In this document: piece after piece, positions 29,030-35,982 of the stretch
Position numbering within the stretch: position 1 is the first letter of the stretch
How the letters are laid out: the number at the start of each line of letters is the position of its first letter
Virus record (IMG/VR): IMGVR_UViG_3300044766_000136
Span: 1-40,734 of that record
DNA: 40,734 nucleotides
Strand: one strand, 5' to 3'
From: a virus
The notes under the pieces: generated by a model
Told to the model about the DNA's origin: nothing
Databases searched by the model: none
The model's input: only the letters and a program-made list of their open reading frames with translations
Program-made: the position numbers and the translations under genes

Positions 29030-29437
29030 TTATTTGATTTCTAGATAGATTGTACCATCTTTTCGACGCTCGGGGCCTGAGAATTCCTTTTGTTCAACGA
29101 CTCTTGTCTCGGACACGAAGGAAGGGTTTCCGTTCTCTTCGATGATCCTCCCCTGGACTCTCAAATATAGGGGTTTGCGGTATACTTCGCCCGTCATTAG
29201 CCAATCGATGCTTACATCAAGCACCCTAGCAAGGCCGATCCATTGTCTGGCTTCGCTGGGTATTTTATAGGCGCCGATCCATTCATAGACCGGAACCTGC
29301 GTTATGGGATACCCAAGCGAATTCATCTTCCGATGAATATATTGGGCCGGATTCTCACTGGCGGGTACTTTTGATTTAATTCTTTCTGCTAATGAAAAAA
29401 GCTCCGGGTTCGGTTCTTTGTTAGATTTTCTTCCCAT
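29030..29437 (-). CDS. CI-like repressor (short, helix-turn-helix, no peptidase domain)
   Basis: 135 residues, GGAGG upstream of the ATG. The N-terminal 80 residues form a phage repressor helix-turn-helix domain: FSLAERIKSKVPASENPAQY, PITQVPVYEWIGAYKIPSEA and QWIGLARVLDVSIDWLMTGE, the last being typical of XRE repressors. The C-terminal part (LYLRVQGRIIEENGNPSFVS, FSGPERRKDGTIYLEIK) is short and lacks the Ser/Lys peptidase of LexA-type repressors, so induction cannot rely on that cleavage. It is divergent from the Cro-like gene. Confidence 0.82.
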   Translation of the reverse strand: MGRKSNKEPNPELFSLAERIKSKVPASENPAQYIHRKMNSLGYPITQVPVYEWIGAYKIPSEARQWIGLARVLDVSIDWLMTGEVYRKPLYLRVQGRIIEENGNPSFVSETRVVEQKEFSGPERRKDGTIYLEIK

Positions 29438-29450
29438 ATTTTAACCTCCG

Positions 29451-29490
29451 TTTAAAAAGTGCTTGACTTTTTTAAATGTCTGTGTATAAT
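29451..29490 (+). promoter_or_regulatory. Rightward early promoter with operator, driving the Cro-like gene
   Basis: TTGACT (29463-29468) and TATAAT (29485-29490) are 16 bp apart. An inverted repeat TTTAAAAAGT / ACTTTTTTAAA (29451-29460, 29466-29476) surrounds the -35. The start point is expected near 29496-29498 and the Cro ATG is at 29500, with no ribosome binding site, so the mRNA is probably leaderless. Confidence 0.82.
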
Positions 29491-29499
29491 TACGTCTAA

Positions 29500-29685
29500 A
29501 TGACAAAATTGGAAATCAAGATCCTGCTTTTGCAGAAAGGTATTAATCAGACAGAGTTGGCCCAAAGAATAGGGGTTTCGCCCCAGGTCTTGTGCGATAT
29601 CCTGGCCGGACGCAGAAAAGCCTTGTCCCATAGGAAGGCTATAGCAAAAGTCCTGAAACTTTCGATTGACAATCTTCTGGGTTGA
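29500..29685 (+). CDS. Cro-like XRE helix-turn-helix regulator
   Basis: 61 residues. KLEIKILLLQKGINQTELAQ, RIGVSPQVLCDILAGRRKAL and KAIAKVLKLSIDNLLG make up a nearly minimal XRE/lambda-Cro-type DNA-binding domain. It is divergent from the repressor gene and the first gene behind the rightward promoter, so it is expected to repress the repressor promoter and support lytic growth. The start codon has no Shine-Dalgarno sequence and lies two to four bases after the predicted transcription start. Confidence 0.85.
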   Translation: MTKLEIKILLLQKGINQTELAQRIGVSPQVLCDILAGRRKALSHRKAIAKVLKLSIDNLLG

Positions 29686-29904
29686 AAGGGCCATTCTGTG
29701 TTTATTTCTCCTTGTAAAAAAAACGGAAGCCTCCCAAGGGCTTCGAGAGGCCGGGGATTGATGAACTTCAGAAGGGCTCTTCAAATCCTCGGTCTCTTTC
29801 TTTTACTTCAATATTACCAAACGAAAATTCACTTGTCTATCTTTTTAAGGCATCCATGGACTAATATCTCTAAATGCAAAAGGCATACCAAACGAGCCCT
29901 ATAG
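29686..29904. other. Intergenic region after the Cro-like gene
   Basis: No convincing gene is seen in these 219 bases. It holds a hairpin with T run on the minus strand (listed separately). A frame from 29698 to 29904 is open on the plus strand, but it lacks a ribosome binding site and its sequence is not protein-like. The stretch could serve as an untranslated leader with an antitermination or sRNA function. Confidence 0.45.
29714..29744 (-). terminator. Hairpin with T run on the minus strand
   Basis: GAAGCC (29726-29731) and GGCTTC (29739-29744) form a 6-bp stem with a 7-base loop. On the minus strand it is followed by CG and eight T (29716-29723). No minus-strand gene is seen upstream of it, so it either protects the repressor region from antisense transcripts or ends a small minus-strand RNA. 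Confidence 0.6.
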
Positions 29905-30228
29905 ATGGCAGAGGACGGTAAATTGGCATCTTTAAAGGGAAATATTAGTTACTTCACGGAAAGACACCATACGGGAAAGGAAAGTGCTGTGACGATCCTG
30001 GGCGTGCTGGGCAAGCAAATTATTGAAAACTGGACCTGGGCAATCACCGCTCTATCGATCGTCGGCGTGGTCCTCAACATCAGGAAGCGGCGAACCTGTT
30101 TTTATATCTGGGCGGTAACCAACGCCTCCTGGGCGGTAATCGATTATGCGAATGGTCTTCACTCCCAGGCTTTTTTGTTCTCCATTTACTTCATCCTCGC
30201 CGTTTGGGGGATCTTCTCATGGCGATAG
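29905..30228 (+). CDS. PnuC-like small membrane protein
   Basis: 107 residues as drawn from ATG 29905, which lacks a good ribosome binding site; a GTG at 29989 with AGGAAAG upstream is an alternative start giving 79 residues. Membrane segments: NWTWAITALSIVGVVLNI, CFYIWAVTNASWAVIDYA and AFLFSIYFILAVWGIFSW. The RRTCFYIWAVTNASW segment resembles one repeat of PnuC-type nicotinamide riboside transporters. A single repeat unit would need to form oligomers. The role in the phage is unclear. Confidence 0.62.
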   Translation: MAEDGKLASLKGNISYFTERHHTGKESAVTILGVLGKQIIENWTWAITALSIVGVVLNIRKRRTCFYIWAVTNASWAVIDYANGLHSQAFLFSIYFILAVWGIFSWR

Positions 30229-30239
30229 CGGAGGTGATT

Positions 30240-30353
30240 ATGTATTTTCAACGTCGGCAGTGGATATCGATAGGATGGAGGGGCCCCTTGGCCGTGGCCT
30301 TCATCCTGGCGTGCTGGGTGACGATCATCCTATTGCTCCTGGAGGCGATTTGA
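30240..30353 (+). CDS. 37-residue membrane protein
   Basis: ATG with GGAGGT five bases upstream. A basic N-terminus (MYFQRRQWISIGWRG) is followed by one membrane segment (PLAVAFILACWVTIILLLLE). The stop is three bases before the next gene's start. No family is recognised; the translation signal is strong. Confidence 0.6.
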   Translation: MYFQRRQWISIGWRGPLAVAFILACWVTIILLLLEAI

Positions 30354-30356
30354 GAG

Positions 30357-30983
30357 ATGCCATGCCCCATATGCAGTGGAGCATTATATTGGACGGACCG
30401 CAGTTACACGAGCCATGGGGAGGATCCTGGACATTGGGCGTGCCTTATGTGTGGAAGGGTGATTTATCCGGATGCCCACAAGCCGGATCCGCATGGGCAG
30501 CTGGCGAAGGGTAATATCAAGGGCCGGAACAAAAGAGAATTGAAAAAGAGGGATTCAGATGTTCCGAAAGTTATTCCATCGGCTGATTGCGCCGAAAAAG
30601 GAGGCAAAGAAATCATGGAAGATGAACCAAAGGTTTGCACGAAATGCGGAATTGCGAAACCGGTCACCGAATTTAACAAGAATGTTGCCAGACCCTCCGG
30701 CCGGGAAAGCCGGTGCCGAGTCTGTACGACCCAAAGCCAAAGGAATTGGATTGCCAAGAAAAAGGAAAAGGTCGGTGGCAATGGCTGGAGACGAAAGACA
30801 GTCCAGAAGCCCGGGAAACGCCGGTCCCCGTCTCCCGCATACCCTGATCATCCCGATCTGTCTCCCACCTCAACCGATGAGGCTATTTTTTTGGAAAGAT
30901 CAATCCTCCTGGCCATCGAGAAGAAAGTGGCCCTGAAGCTCCTAAAGAAGTTCGAGCAAATGATTCAGGAGGCCTACGCCTAA
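30357..30983 (+). CDS. Protein with two zinc-ribbon modules
   Basis: 208 residues. Residues 1-35 hold one zinc ribbon (CPICSGALYWTD ... GHWACLMCG). After a Lys-rich linker, residues about 92-125 hold a second (VCTKCGIAKPVTEFNKNVAR, CRVCTTQSQRNWIAKKK), the same type as at the start of the large terminase and in the gene at 19902. A basic Pro-rich stretch and a helical end (ILLAIEKKVALKLLKKFEQM) follow. The first part may be a separate small protein joined to the second. A DNA-binding role next to the replication gene is inferred. Confidence 0.65.
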   Translation: MPCPICSGALYWTDRSYTSHGEDPGHWACLMCGRVIYPDAHKPDPHGQLAKGNIKGRNKRELKKRDSDVPKVIPSADCAEKGGKEIMEDEPKVCTKCGIAKPVTEFNKNVARPSGRESRCRVCTTQSQRNWIAKKKEKVGGNGWRRKTVQKPGKRRSPSPAYPDHPDLSPTSTDEAIFLERSILLAIEKKVALKLLKKFEQMIQEAYA

Positions 30984-31763
30984 ATGAAAGCAAAAGATGA
31001 TAGTCTCCGGTGGATTCCACTGTGGGTTGACAAGTGGATTTTTGGGTCAACTCGCATCGAATTACAGCACGATGAACGGGCAATTTGGGTAGATCTTATG
31101 GCACTGGCGTCTAAGGATAATGGCTATGTGAGAGCAAATCCCGTCACCCCCTACTCAATTTTGCAATTATCGGGTTTACTGTGCGCCACCGAAAAGCTTT
31201 TGGTGAGATCCATACGGAGATGTATCGAAACGGGGAAGATTTTAGATCAATCCGGAATCTATTATCTTGTAAATTGGGATCAATTCAAGCTTAGTGAGAG
31301 GCAATGCCGGAGAATTGAAAAACACGCGCGCGATATTGCTATGGCCACCCAACCGGACATCATGGCCACCCAACCGGACACTATGACCGAAAGTGTGGCC
31401 TTAAAGAAGAGTAGAGTAGAGGAGAGTAGAGTAAAGAATAAAGAACTATATGGGTCTCTTTTTCTTTCTTTCTGGAACCAATATCCCAAAAAGTTCGGAA
31501 AACCGAATGCCTTTAGGGAATGGAATAAAATCAAGCCCGATATTGAATTAGTCGTCCCCGCCTTAAAAGCTCAGATCGAATTCAAGGAAAGACTTCTGGC
31601 TGAAAATAAATTCTGCCCCGAATGGCCGGATCCCGAGAGATGGATAAAGAACCGGAGATGGGAGGATGAGCTCCAGGATGGTCCTCCGTCAGATGAACGG
31701 GACCGAATGCTCCATGAGATGAAAAAGGAGAGGGAGAAAGATGAACATCCTGAATCCGCCTAA
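30984..31763 (+). CDS. Replication initiator, phage replisome organizer type
   Basis: 259 residues. The N-terminal domain (RWIPLWVDKWIFGSTRIELQ; HDERAIWVDLMALASKDNGY; VRANPVTPYSILQLSGLLCA) is the winged-helix 'phage replisome organizer' domain that binds the origin. A variable middle with two 7-residue repeats (MATQPDI, MATQPDT) follows, and then a C-terminal part (FLSFWNQYPKKFGKPNAFRE; FCPEWPDPERWIKNRRWEDE) usually needed to recruit the host helicase or loader. It starts right after the zinc-ribbon gene and overlaps the next gene by 23 bases. Confidence 0.85.
   Translation: MKAKDDSLRWIPLWVDKWIFGSTRIELQHDERAIWVDLMALASKDNGYVRANPVTPYSILQLSGLLCATEKLLVRSIRRCIETGKILDQSGIYYLVNWDQFKLSERQCRRIEKHARDIAMATQPDIMATQPDTMTESVALKKSRVEESRVKNKELYGSLFLSFWNQYPKKFGKPNAFREWNKIKPDIELVVPALKAQIEFKERLLAENKFCPEWPDPERWIKNRRWEDELQDGPPSDERDRMLHEMKKEREKDEHPESA
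31341..31440 (+). other. Candidate replication origin inside the initiator gene
   Basis: Two 21-bp direct repeats (31341-31361 and 31362-31382) share ATGGCCACCCAACCGGACA. They are followed by a purine-rich stretch with GAGTAGA repeats (31408-31436), then an AT-richer region. Repeats within the variable middle of the initiator gene followed by an easily melted stretch is the lambda-ori arrangement. Two iterons are fewer than in lambda, so this is tentative. Confidence 0.5.
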
Positions 31764-32217
31764 GTCCTATGTCGATTATCGGTGCTACACTCACGACTGG
31801 GAGATGGAAGACGACCCGCCAAAAGGGGAGCTCGAACAAGTCCGATCTAAATTTTACAAACAATTTCCGGGAGCGAAGGAGGAAGTAAAGAGATTCTGTA
31901 GCTGGCTCCATGACGCAAGGCATGACGAGACCCTACCGATCGAGAAAATAGAAGTCAGGGAATCGGATTACAAAAAGCATGGCCAGGTAGTTTCGATGAT
32001 GATCTTTGATATTCAATATTGGCGCGATGAGGGCCGGATAAAAATGAGAAAGATCTATGTGCCGCTGGAAAAAGTCCTCTATCAGCACATCCCGCCGGCG
32101 CCATCAAAAGAAATTGAAGCAACCCTTTTTGGAAAGCAGGCGGAGGAATTTGAGAAAAAACGCCAGGCGGCGAAAGCCCGCCTGCCCTTTTCAGGTAAGG
32201 ATGACGTTCCGTTTTAA
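31741..32217 (+). CDS. Hypothetical protein downstream of the initiator
   Basis: 158 residues; overlaps the initiator gene by 23 bases. The sequence is soluble and mixed alpha/beta (YKQFPGAKEEVKRFCSWLHD; VSMMIFDIQYWRDEGRIKMR; RKIYVPLEKVLYQHIPPAPS) with a charged C-terminal helix and the last residues LPFSGKDDVPF, which look like the acidic tip of single-strand-binding or helicase-loader partners. The family is not recognised; a replication role is inferred from position. Confidence 0.6.
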   Translation: MNILNPPKSYVDYRCYTHDWEMEDDPPKGELEQVRSKFYKQFPGAKEEVKRFCSWLHDARHDETLPIEKIEVRESDYKKHGQVVSMMIFDIQYWRDEGRIKMRKIYVPLEKVLYQHIPPAPSKEIEATLFGKQAEEFEKKRQAAKARLPFSGKDDVPF

Positions 32218-32234
32218 TCAGAGGAGAAGAATTT

Positions 32235-32513
32235 TTGAGAACCGTCCGGATCATTCTCCCTTTTCGCCTGCCGACCTGGAATCAGATCCTGCAAATGGAT
32301 CGTTGGCAATATAAGGAACTCAGGACATGCATCAAAAATGCAGTATCAACGTGCATTCACGAACGAAAAGGCTTGCTGACGAAGATGGACGCAGTATTAA
32401 GGCTGCGGTGGACGGTCTTCGAGAAGGAGGCCTACTCGAAGATGATAATCCCGAATGCGTCACGAAGGTATCTCAAACGCAAGAAAAAACAACGGGCGAT
32501 GAGGAGACGATAA
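32235..32513 (+). CDS. RusA-like resolvase, N-terminal frame
   Basis: 92 residues from a TTG with GAGGAG ten bases upstream. VRIILPFRLPTWNQILQMDR and the helix KELRTCIKNAVSTCI match the N-terminal part of RusA Holliday-junction resolvases. After about residue 45 the sequence turns into Lys/Arg-rich, not resolvase-like, residues, while the RusA catalytic segment continues in the -1 frame (next entry). A slip at CGA AAA GGC (32367-32375) would join the two frames smoothly. Confidence 0.6.
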   Translation: MRTVRIILPFRLPTWNQILQMDRWQYKELRTCIKNAVSTCIHERKGLLTKMDAVLRLRWTVFEKEAYSKMIIPNASRRYLKRKKKQRAMRRR

Positions 32514-32569
32514 TCGATATCGTTTTCGAAGAAGCGGAAGCAGAGGAGGCAGACCATGAGAATGTTTGA
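32327..32569 (+). CDS. RusA-like resolvase, C-terminal catalytic frame
   Basis: 80 residues in the -1 frame relative to the preceding entry, overlapping it by 187 bases. RLADEDGRSIKAAVDGLREG and GLLEDDNPECVTKVSQTQ carry the RusA catalytic pattern: D-x-D, then K four residues later, a D-G/A-L helix and a DD pair (equivalents of Asp70, Asp72, Lys76 and Asp91 of E. coli RusA). The end is acidic. It has its own ATG but no good translation signal. RusA resolves Holliday junctions and would serve recombination or debranching before packaging. Confidence 0.62.
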   Translation: MHQKCSINVHSRTKRLADEDGRSIKAAVDGLREGGLLEDDNPECVTKVSQTQEKTTGDEETIIDIVFEEAEAEEADHENV

Positions 32570-32759
32570 TATCACCGTTTATGAAGAGCTCGATAATAAG
32601 CGAAAGAGAATCCGCTCAACGGAGATCCATGCGAAGGATGATATTCAGGCGCTTGAAAAGGCATGCATTCGCCTCCGTCCGGGCAGGATTATTGAGATCC
32701 GGGAAACCACCCGCTTCGATCGACCGCCGGTGACTCGAGTCTCCAGGGATGGAATTTAG
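32556..32759 (+). CDS. Small hypothetical protein
   Basis: 67 residues, ATG with GGAGG seven bases upstream, overlapping the previous frame by 14 bases. Short beta-alpha pattern: MFDITVYEELDNKRKRIRST, HAKDDIQALEKACIRLRPGR, IIEIRETTRF. The residues DDIQALEKACIRL form a clear helix. The family is not recognised. Confidence 0.62.
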   Translation: MRMFDITVYEELDNKRKRIRSTEIHAKDDIQALEKACIRLRPGRIIEIRETTRFDRPPVTRVSRDGI

Positions 32760-32797
32760 ATAAAGAACTTTACCCAACCAAGAGGAGAAGGAAAAAA

Positions 32798-33136
32798 ATG
32801 GAAGAAGAAAAGAAAGAAGTTTCTGGGCCTAAAGAACCAATGGGTGATGCAGATAATGGGAAAGATCATTTGAATTTCTGTTTGCTCTGTTCCAAGCACA
32901 CAAAGGACAAATTGCAGCCGGTCCAAATCGGCGCGATATTCCTTGCTCCCGGTAAAAGTATGCCTGTTATGGTCGACGTCTGCCCGGGGTGTGTTGTCAT
33001 CGTAAACAACGCGGCCAGGATCTTCCGGGATGCCGTGACCCAATTCAAAAAGGACGCTGAAGAAGTACAGAAGAAGATCATCGTTCCGGGCATGGCAATC
33101 CCAAAGGGAATCCTTAAAACATTCAAAAAGAGTTAA
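32798..33136 (+). CDS. Zinc-binding hypothetical protein
   Basis: 112 residues, ATG with AGGAG upstream. A charged start is followed by FCLLCSKHTKDKL and VDVCPGCVVIVNN, two Cys pairs about 40 residues apart that can hold one zinc; between them is a strand-rich stretch (VQIGAIFLAPGKSMPVMV). The C-terminal part is a helix with basic residues (VTQFKKDAEEVQKKIIVPGM). No family is recognised. Confidence 0.62.
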   Translation: MEEEKKEVSGPKEPMGDADNGKDHLNFCLLCSKHTKDKLQPVQIGAIFLAPGKSMPVMVDVCPGCVVIVNNAARIFRDAVTQFKKDAEEVQKKIIVPGMAIPKGILKTFKKS

Positions 33137-33149
33137 GCGGGCGGAGACA

Positions 33150-33326
33150 TTGAACGGGAGATATGCGAAGGCAATAAGAAGAGAGATCAACAAGAGACAT
33201 CGAATTGATGCTGACTATTTTATGGAAGCGGTATCGGGATTGCCTTTAAAGGAAAAGGTCTATTTCTGCTATGTGATTCTCTTTAGAAGGAGTAAAAAAC
33301 TAAAGGCGGAAGCAGCGAAGATATGA
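33150..33326 (+). CDS. 58-residue basic protein before the HNH gene
   Basis: TTG start with GGGCGGAG upstream; the TGA stop overlaps the HNH start (ATGA). The sequence NGRYAKAIRREINKRHRIDA, DYFMEAVSGLPLKEKVYFCY, VILFRRSKKLKAEAAKI is helical and strongly basic. The tight coupling to the HNH gene and the good codon context support a real gene. No family is recognised; nucleic-acid binding is plausible from the charge. Confidence 0.62.
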   Translation: MNGRYAKAIRREINKRHRIDADYFMEAVSGLPLKEKVYFCYVILFRRSKKLKAEAAKI

Positions 33327-33676
33327 GCAAGAAGCCAAAGGTCCCATGCAAATACTTCAACTGTCCCGAGCTTCTGGATCATCCAGGCTATTGCAAGGCA
33401 CATCAAAGCGCGATGGGGTATGCCTCAGACGAGTGGCATTACCTTTACAATAACAATCAATGGAGAAATTACAGCAAGAGCTTCCTAAAGAAGCATCCTC
33501 TCTGTGTTGAGTGTGAAAAAGAAGAAAGAATCATTCCAGCCCAGGTCGTTGATCATATCACTCCACACCGAGGTGACTATAAACTCTTCTGGGACCCGAC
33601 CAATCATCAAGCCCTGTGCGTCACCTGCCACGGAATAAAGACAGCCAAAGAAACGGGCATCGTTGCGGGCCAATGA
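33323..33676 (+). CDS. HNH endonuclease of the packaging region
   Basis: 117 residues. CPELLDHPGYCKAH and HPLCVECEKEERIIPAQVVD plus HITPHRGDYKLFWDPTNHQA, LCVTCHGIKTAKE make a complete HNH fold: two structural Cys pairs, catalytic D-H, N and H residues. HNH proteins next to the terminase genes of HK97-like phages are known partners of the terminase needed for cleavage at cos. Position directly before the terminase gene supports that role. Confidence 0.88.
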   Translation: MSKKPKVPCKYFNCPELLDHPGYCKAHQSAMGYASDEWHYLYNNNQWRNYSKSFLKKHPLCVECEKEERIIPAQVVDHITPHRGDYKLFWDPTNHQALCVTCHGIKTAKETGIVAGQ

Positions 33677-33792
33677 GAATAACATCCTTCTGTACGTTAG
33701 AGTTTTATGGATGGATAGAGATAGAGAACGTAAGAATGAAGGGATTAACGATCAGCTTTGAGTGTTACGGATTCATGATCACAACAGCATGA
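33673..33792 (+). CDS. 39-residue ORF coupled to the HNH gene
   Basis: The ATG at 33673 overlaps the HNH stop (ATGA). The sequence is MRITSFCTLEFYGWIEIENV, RMKGLTISFECYGFMITTA. It looks like short beta strands in two similar halves (TSFCTLEFYG and TISFECYGFM). No family is recognised. It occupies the place where a small terminase gene often stands but is too short for one. Confidence 0.45.
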   Translation: MRITSFCTLEFYGWIEIENVRMKGLTISFECYGFMITTA

Positions 33793-33899
33793 AAGGGAGG
33801 GGGGGAAAAAACTTTTAATGCTCCCTTCTGATATAGCCCGCTAGTCACAAAATTTGTTTTAGTTAAGTCTGAAAACTCTTAAACTCACGGGGATCGACC
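33793..33899. other. Intergenic region between the HNH and terminase genes (cos/pac candidate)
   Basis: Right after 33792 is a run of seven G (33800-33806) and six A, enclosed by AAGGGAG (33794-33800) and CTCCCTT (33820-33826), a 7-bp inverted repeat without a T run. In HNH-carrying HK97-like phages the cos site lies near here. No cleavage site can be proved from sequence. Confidence 0.4.
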
Positions 33900-35735
33900 T
33901 TGAAACAAAAAATAAAGGTCAAGAGAAACAAGACTAAAAAATGTGGTGTATGTGGGAAAATCCTTCTCCTCAATCACAAGAATTTCAACAAATCCGGTAA
34001 ATCACAGGATGGATTTTCAAACAAATGTAGGGATTGTTGGAGGCCTACGGGAAGACCAAGACTTGAAGGAGATGTCACAACTTTTACTGGACGAAAGGAA
34101 AAAGATGCGCGGTGGGGAAAACGTAAGAAGCGGATAAGGCCCTTCCCAAAACCTCCCCCCAGGAAAAAAGGAGAATCTCTTCCTCATTATCGTAAACGAA
34201 TTCTCCATCTCTTCTTCGAAAAGTACATAACGCATACCTCCGGAGAGTGGAAAGCGAAACCATTCAGATTTTTGAGATGGCAGACTGACCTGGTCGATGA
34301 GCTTTTCGGGACGATAAGAAAAGATGGATTAAGACAATATCGGGAAGCCTATGTTGAAATTGCAAAGAAGAACGGAAAGACCGAGCTCGCCGCTGCTTTG
34401 GGGCTCTACTTACTTTTGTGGGATGGGGAGGGATCTCCGGAGATAGCTCTTGCCGCATCCGACCGGACGCAGGCGTCAATTTGTTTTAAAGTTGCCGCCC
34501 AAATGGTGCGGCAGAATAAAACTCTTAATAAGCATGTTCAAATCCTTATTTCTCAAAAAAAACTCTATGAAAGATCACTGAATGCTACCCTGGAAGTCGT
34601 ATCTTCCGAAACTGCATCGAAGCATGGTTATAATCTGTCAGGATTAATTTTCGATGAACTCCACGCGCAGAAGACTCCCGATCTTTATGAAGTAATGACA
34701 CAGGGATCCGGAGCCGCCAGGAGCCAACCCCTCTTTCTTTATCTAACGACGGCGGGATGGGATAAAACTAGCATTTGCTGGCAAATCCACGCTCACGCGG
34801 AAGAGATTCTAAAGGGGATGAAGAAGAAGGATAAATTTCTCCCCATGATTTATTCGATGCCGGAGGGAGCAGATTGGAAGGATGAAAAAAATTGGAGAGC
34901 TCCGAATCCTGCGCTCGGGGAGATTTTGAAACTGGAAGAGCTTCGCGCGGAATGCATGAAAGCTATTGAGATGCCCCTGCTTGAATACAAATTTCGGAGA
35001 TTGAGATTGAATGAGTGGACACAACAGGAGATCCGTTGGCTGTCGATCGACAAGTGGGATAGCTGTAAAAGGAAGGTCGACCTCAGTCTTCTTTCTAAAA
35101 CAGTCTGCTTTGGGGGATTGGATCTATCCTCCACACAGGATCTTACCGCATTTGTGCTCGTTTTTCCTTCAGAGGATGAATATACCGCACTCGCTTTTTT
35201 TTTCTGTCCCGAAGACAACATTGAGAAGAGATCCCACAAAGACAAAATTCCTTATGATGTCTGGGCAAGAGAAGGATTGATCATTCCTACCCCAGGGGAC
35301 GTGATCGATTATAGCTTCGTCTTGGAGAAAATCAAGGAATGCAAGGGGCTTTATAACCTGAAAGAAATTGGATACGATCGGGCCAGGGCGACCGAATTGA
35401 CGCAGAAAATTGCAGATGAAGGGATCACTGTCGTCCCAATATCTCAGAATCAGATGTATATGAATTCTCCCATTCAGGAGCTTGAAAAGTTGATTTTAAG
35501 CGGGAGATTGAACCACGGGGGGAATCCTATCCTTCGATGGATGTGCGGTAATATATCCTTGAAGAGGAATGCGGGAGGATTGGTCATGTTCGACAAAAAA
35601 AATCCAGATAAAAAAATTGATGGAATGGTTGCGATGGTGATGGGGATCGATCGGGCGATGCGGCATGCCGCGCCGTCGAATTCTTTGATCATTTTAGGAC
35701 CAAAAAAAAAACAGAGACGGAGGACGAAGATATGA
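33900..35735 (+). CDS. terL: Terminase large subunit with N-terminal zinc ribbon
   Basis: 611 residues from a TTG start (weak GGGGA upstream). Residues about 15-45 form a zinc ribbon (CGVCGKILLLNHKNF ... CRDCW), which is not part of standard large terminases. The ATPase has an unusual Walker A (EIAKKNGKTELAAAL) and a Walker B (LIFDELHAQKT). The nuclease part has Asp residues in GGLDLSSTQDLTAFVLVF, EIGYDRARATELTQKI and DGMVAMVMGIDRAM. It cuts and pumps DNA into the prohead. No small terminase gene precedes it, so the zinc ribbon may take over DNA recognition. Confidence 0.93.
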   Translation: MKQKIKVKRNKTKKCGVCGKILLLNHKNFNKSGKSQDGFSNKCRDCWRPTGRPRLEGDVTTFTGRKEKDARWGKRKKRIRPFPKPPPRKKGESLPHYRKRILHLFFEKYITHTSGEWKAKPFRFLRWQTDLVDELFGTIRKDGLRQYREAYVEIAKKNGKTELAAALGLYLLLWDGEGSPEIALAASDRTQASICFKVAAQMVRQNKTLNKHVQILISQKKLYERSLNATLEVVSSETASKHGYNLSGLIFDELHAQKTPDLYEVMTQGSGAARSQPLFLYLTTAGWDKTSICWQIHAHAEEILKGMKKKDKFLPMIYSMPEGADWKDEKNWRAPNPALGEILKLEELRAECMKAIEMPLLEYKFRRLRLNEWTQQEIRWLSIDKWDSCKRKVDLSLLSKTVCFGGLDLSSTQDLTAFVLVFPSEDEYTALAFFFCPEDNIEKRSHKDKIPYDVWAREGLIIPTPGDVIDYSFVLEKIKECKGLYNLKEIGYDRARATELTQKIADEGITVVPISQNQMYMNSPIQELEKLILSGRLNHGGNPILRWMCGNISLKRNAGGLVMFDKKNPDKKIDGMVAMVMGIDRAMRHAAPSNSLIILGPKKKQRRRTKI

Positions 35736-35935
35736 TTAAAGAGAAGAAAGAAGTGAGAACGAAGAAAATAAACGGCATTTCGGAAAAAGATGTAATAGAG
35801 GAAAAAGTCCAGGAAGAAGTTCGGACTGAGCCCGTTGTGAAATCAGAGAAGGTTCCCTGCCTCCGATGCAAGAGAGATACAGAGGGAATCGTCTTCTGTG
35901 GGGAATGCGGGCTCAAGCGAAATATCAAAGAGTGA
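35732..35935 (+). CDS. Small zinc-ribbon protein after the terminase
   Basis: 67 residues; ATG overlaps the terminase stop (ATGA). A long charged stretch (KEKKEVRTKKINGISEKDVI, EEKVQEEVRTEPVVKSEK) leads to VPCLRCKRDTEGIVFCGECG, a C-x2-C ... C-x2-C zinc ribbon. Translational coupling with the terminase suggests a packaging role or a regulator. No family is recognised. Confidence 0.62.
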   Translation: MIKEKKEVRTKKINGISEKDVIEEKVQEEVRTEPVVKSEKVPCLRCKRDTEGIVFCGECGLKRNIKE

Positions 35936-35982
35936 TAGTTTTAGGGCCATCTAGCCCAGATAATCCACCCTGCGGAGCGAAA

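Noticed and set aside
29698-29904. Plus-strand frame of 68 codons after cro
   Set aside because: No ribosome binding site, its start overlaps a hairpin, and the sequence is not protein-like.
31341-31382. CRISPR array
   Set aside because: Only two adjacent 21-bp repeats without spacers; they lie in a coding frame.
33793-33826. Inverted repeat AAGGGAG/CTCCCTT as a terminator
   Set aside because: The loop is about 20 bases and no T run follows; a packaging-site role is at least as likely.
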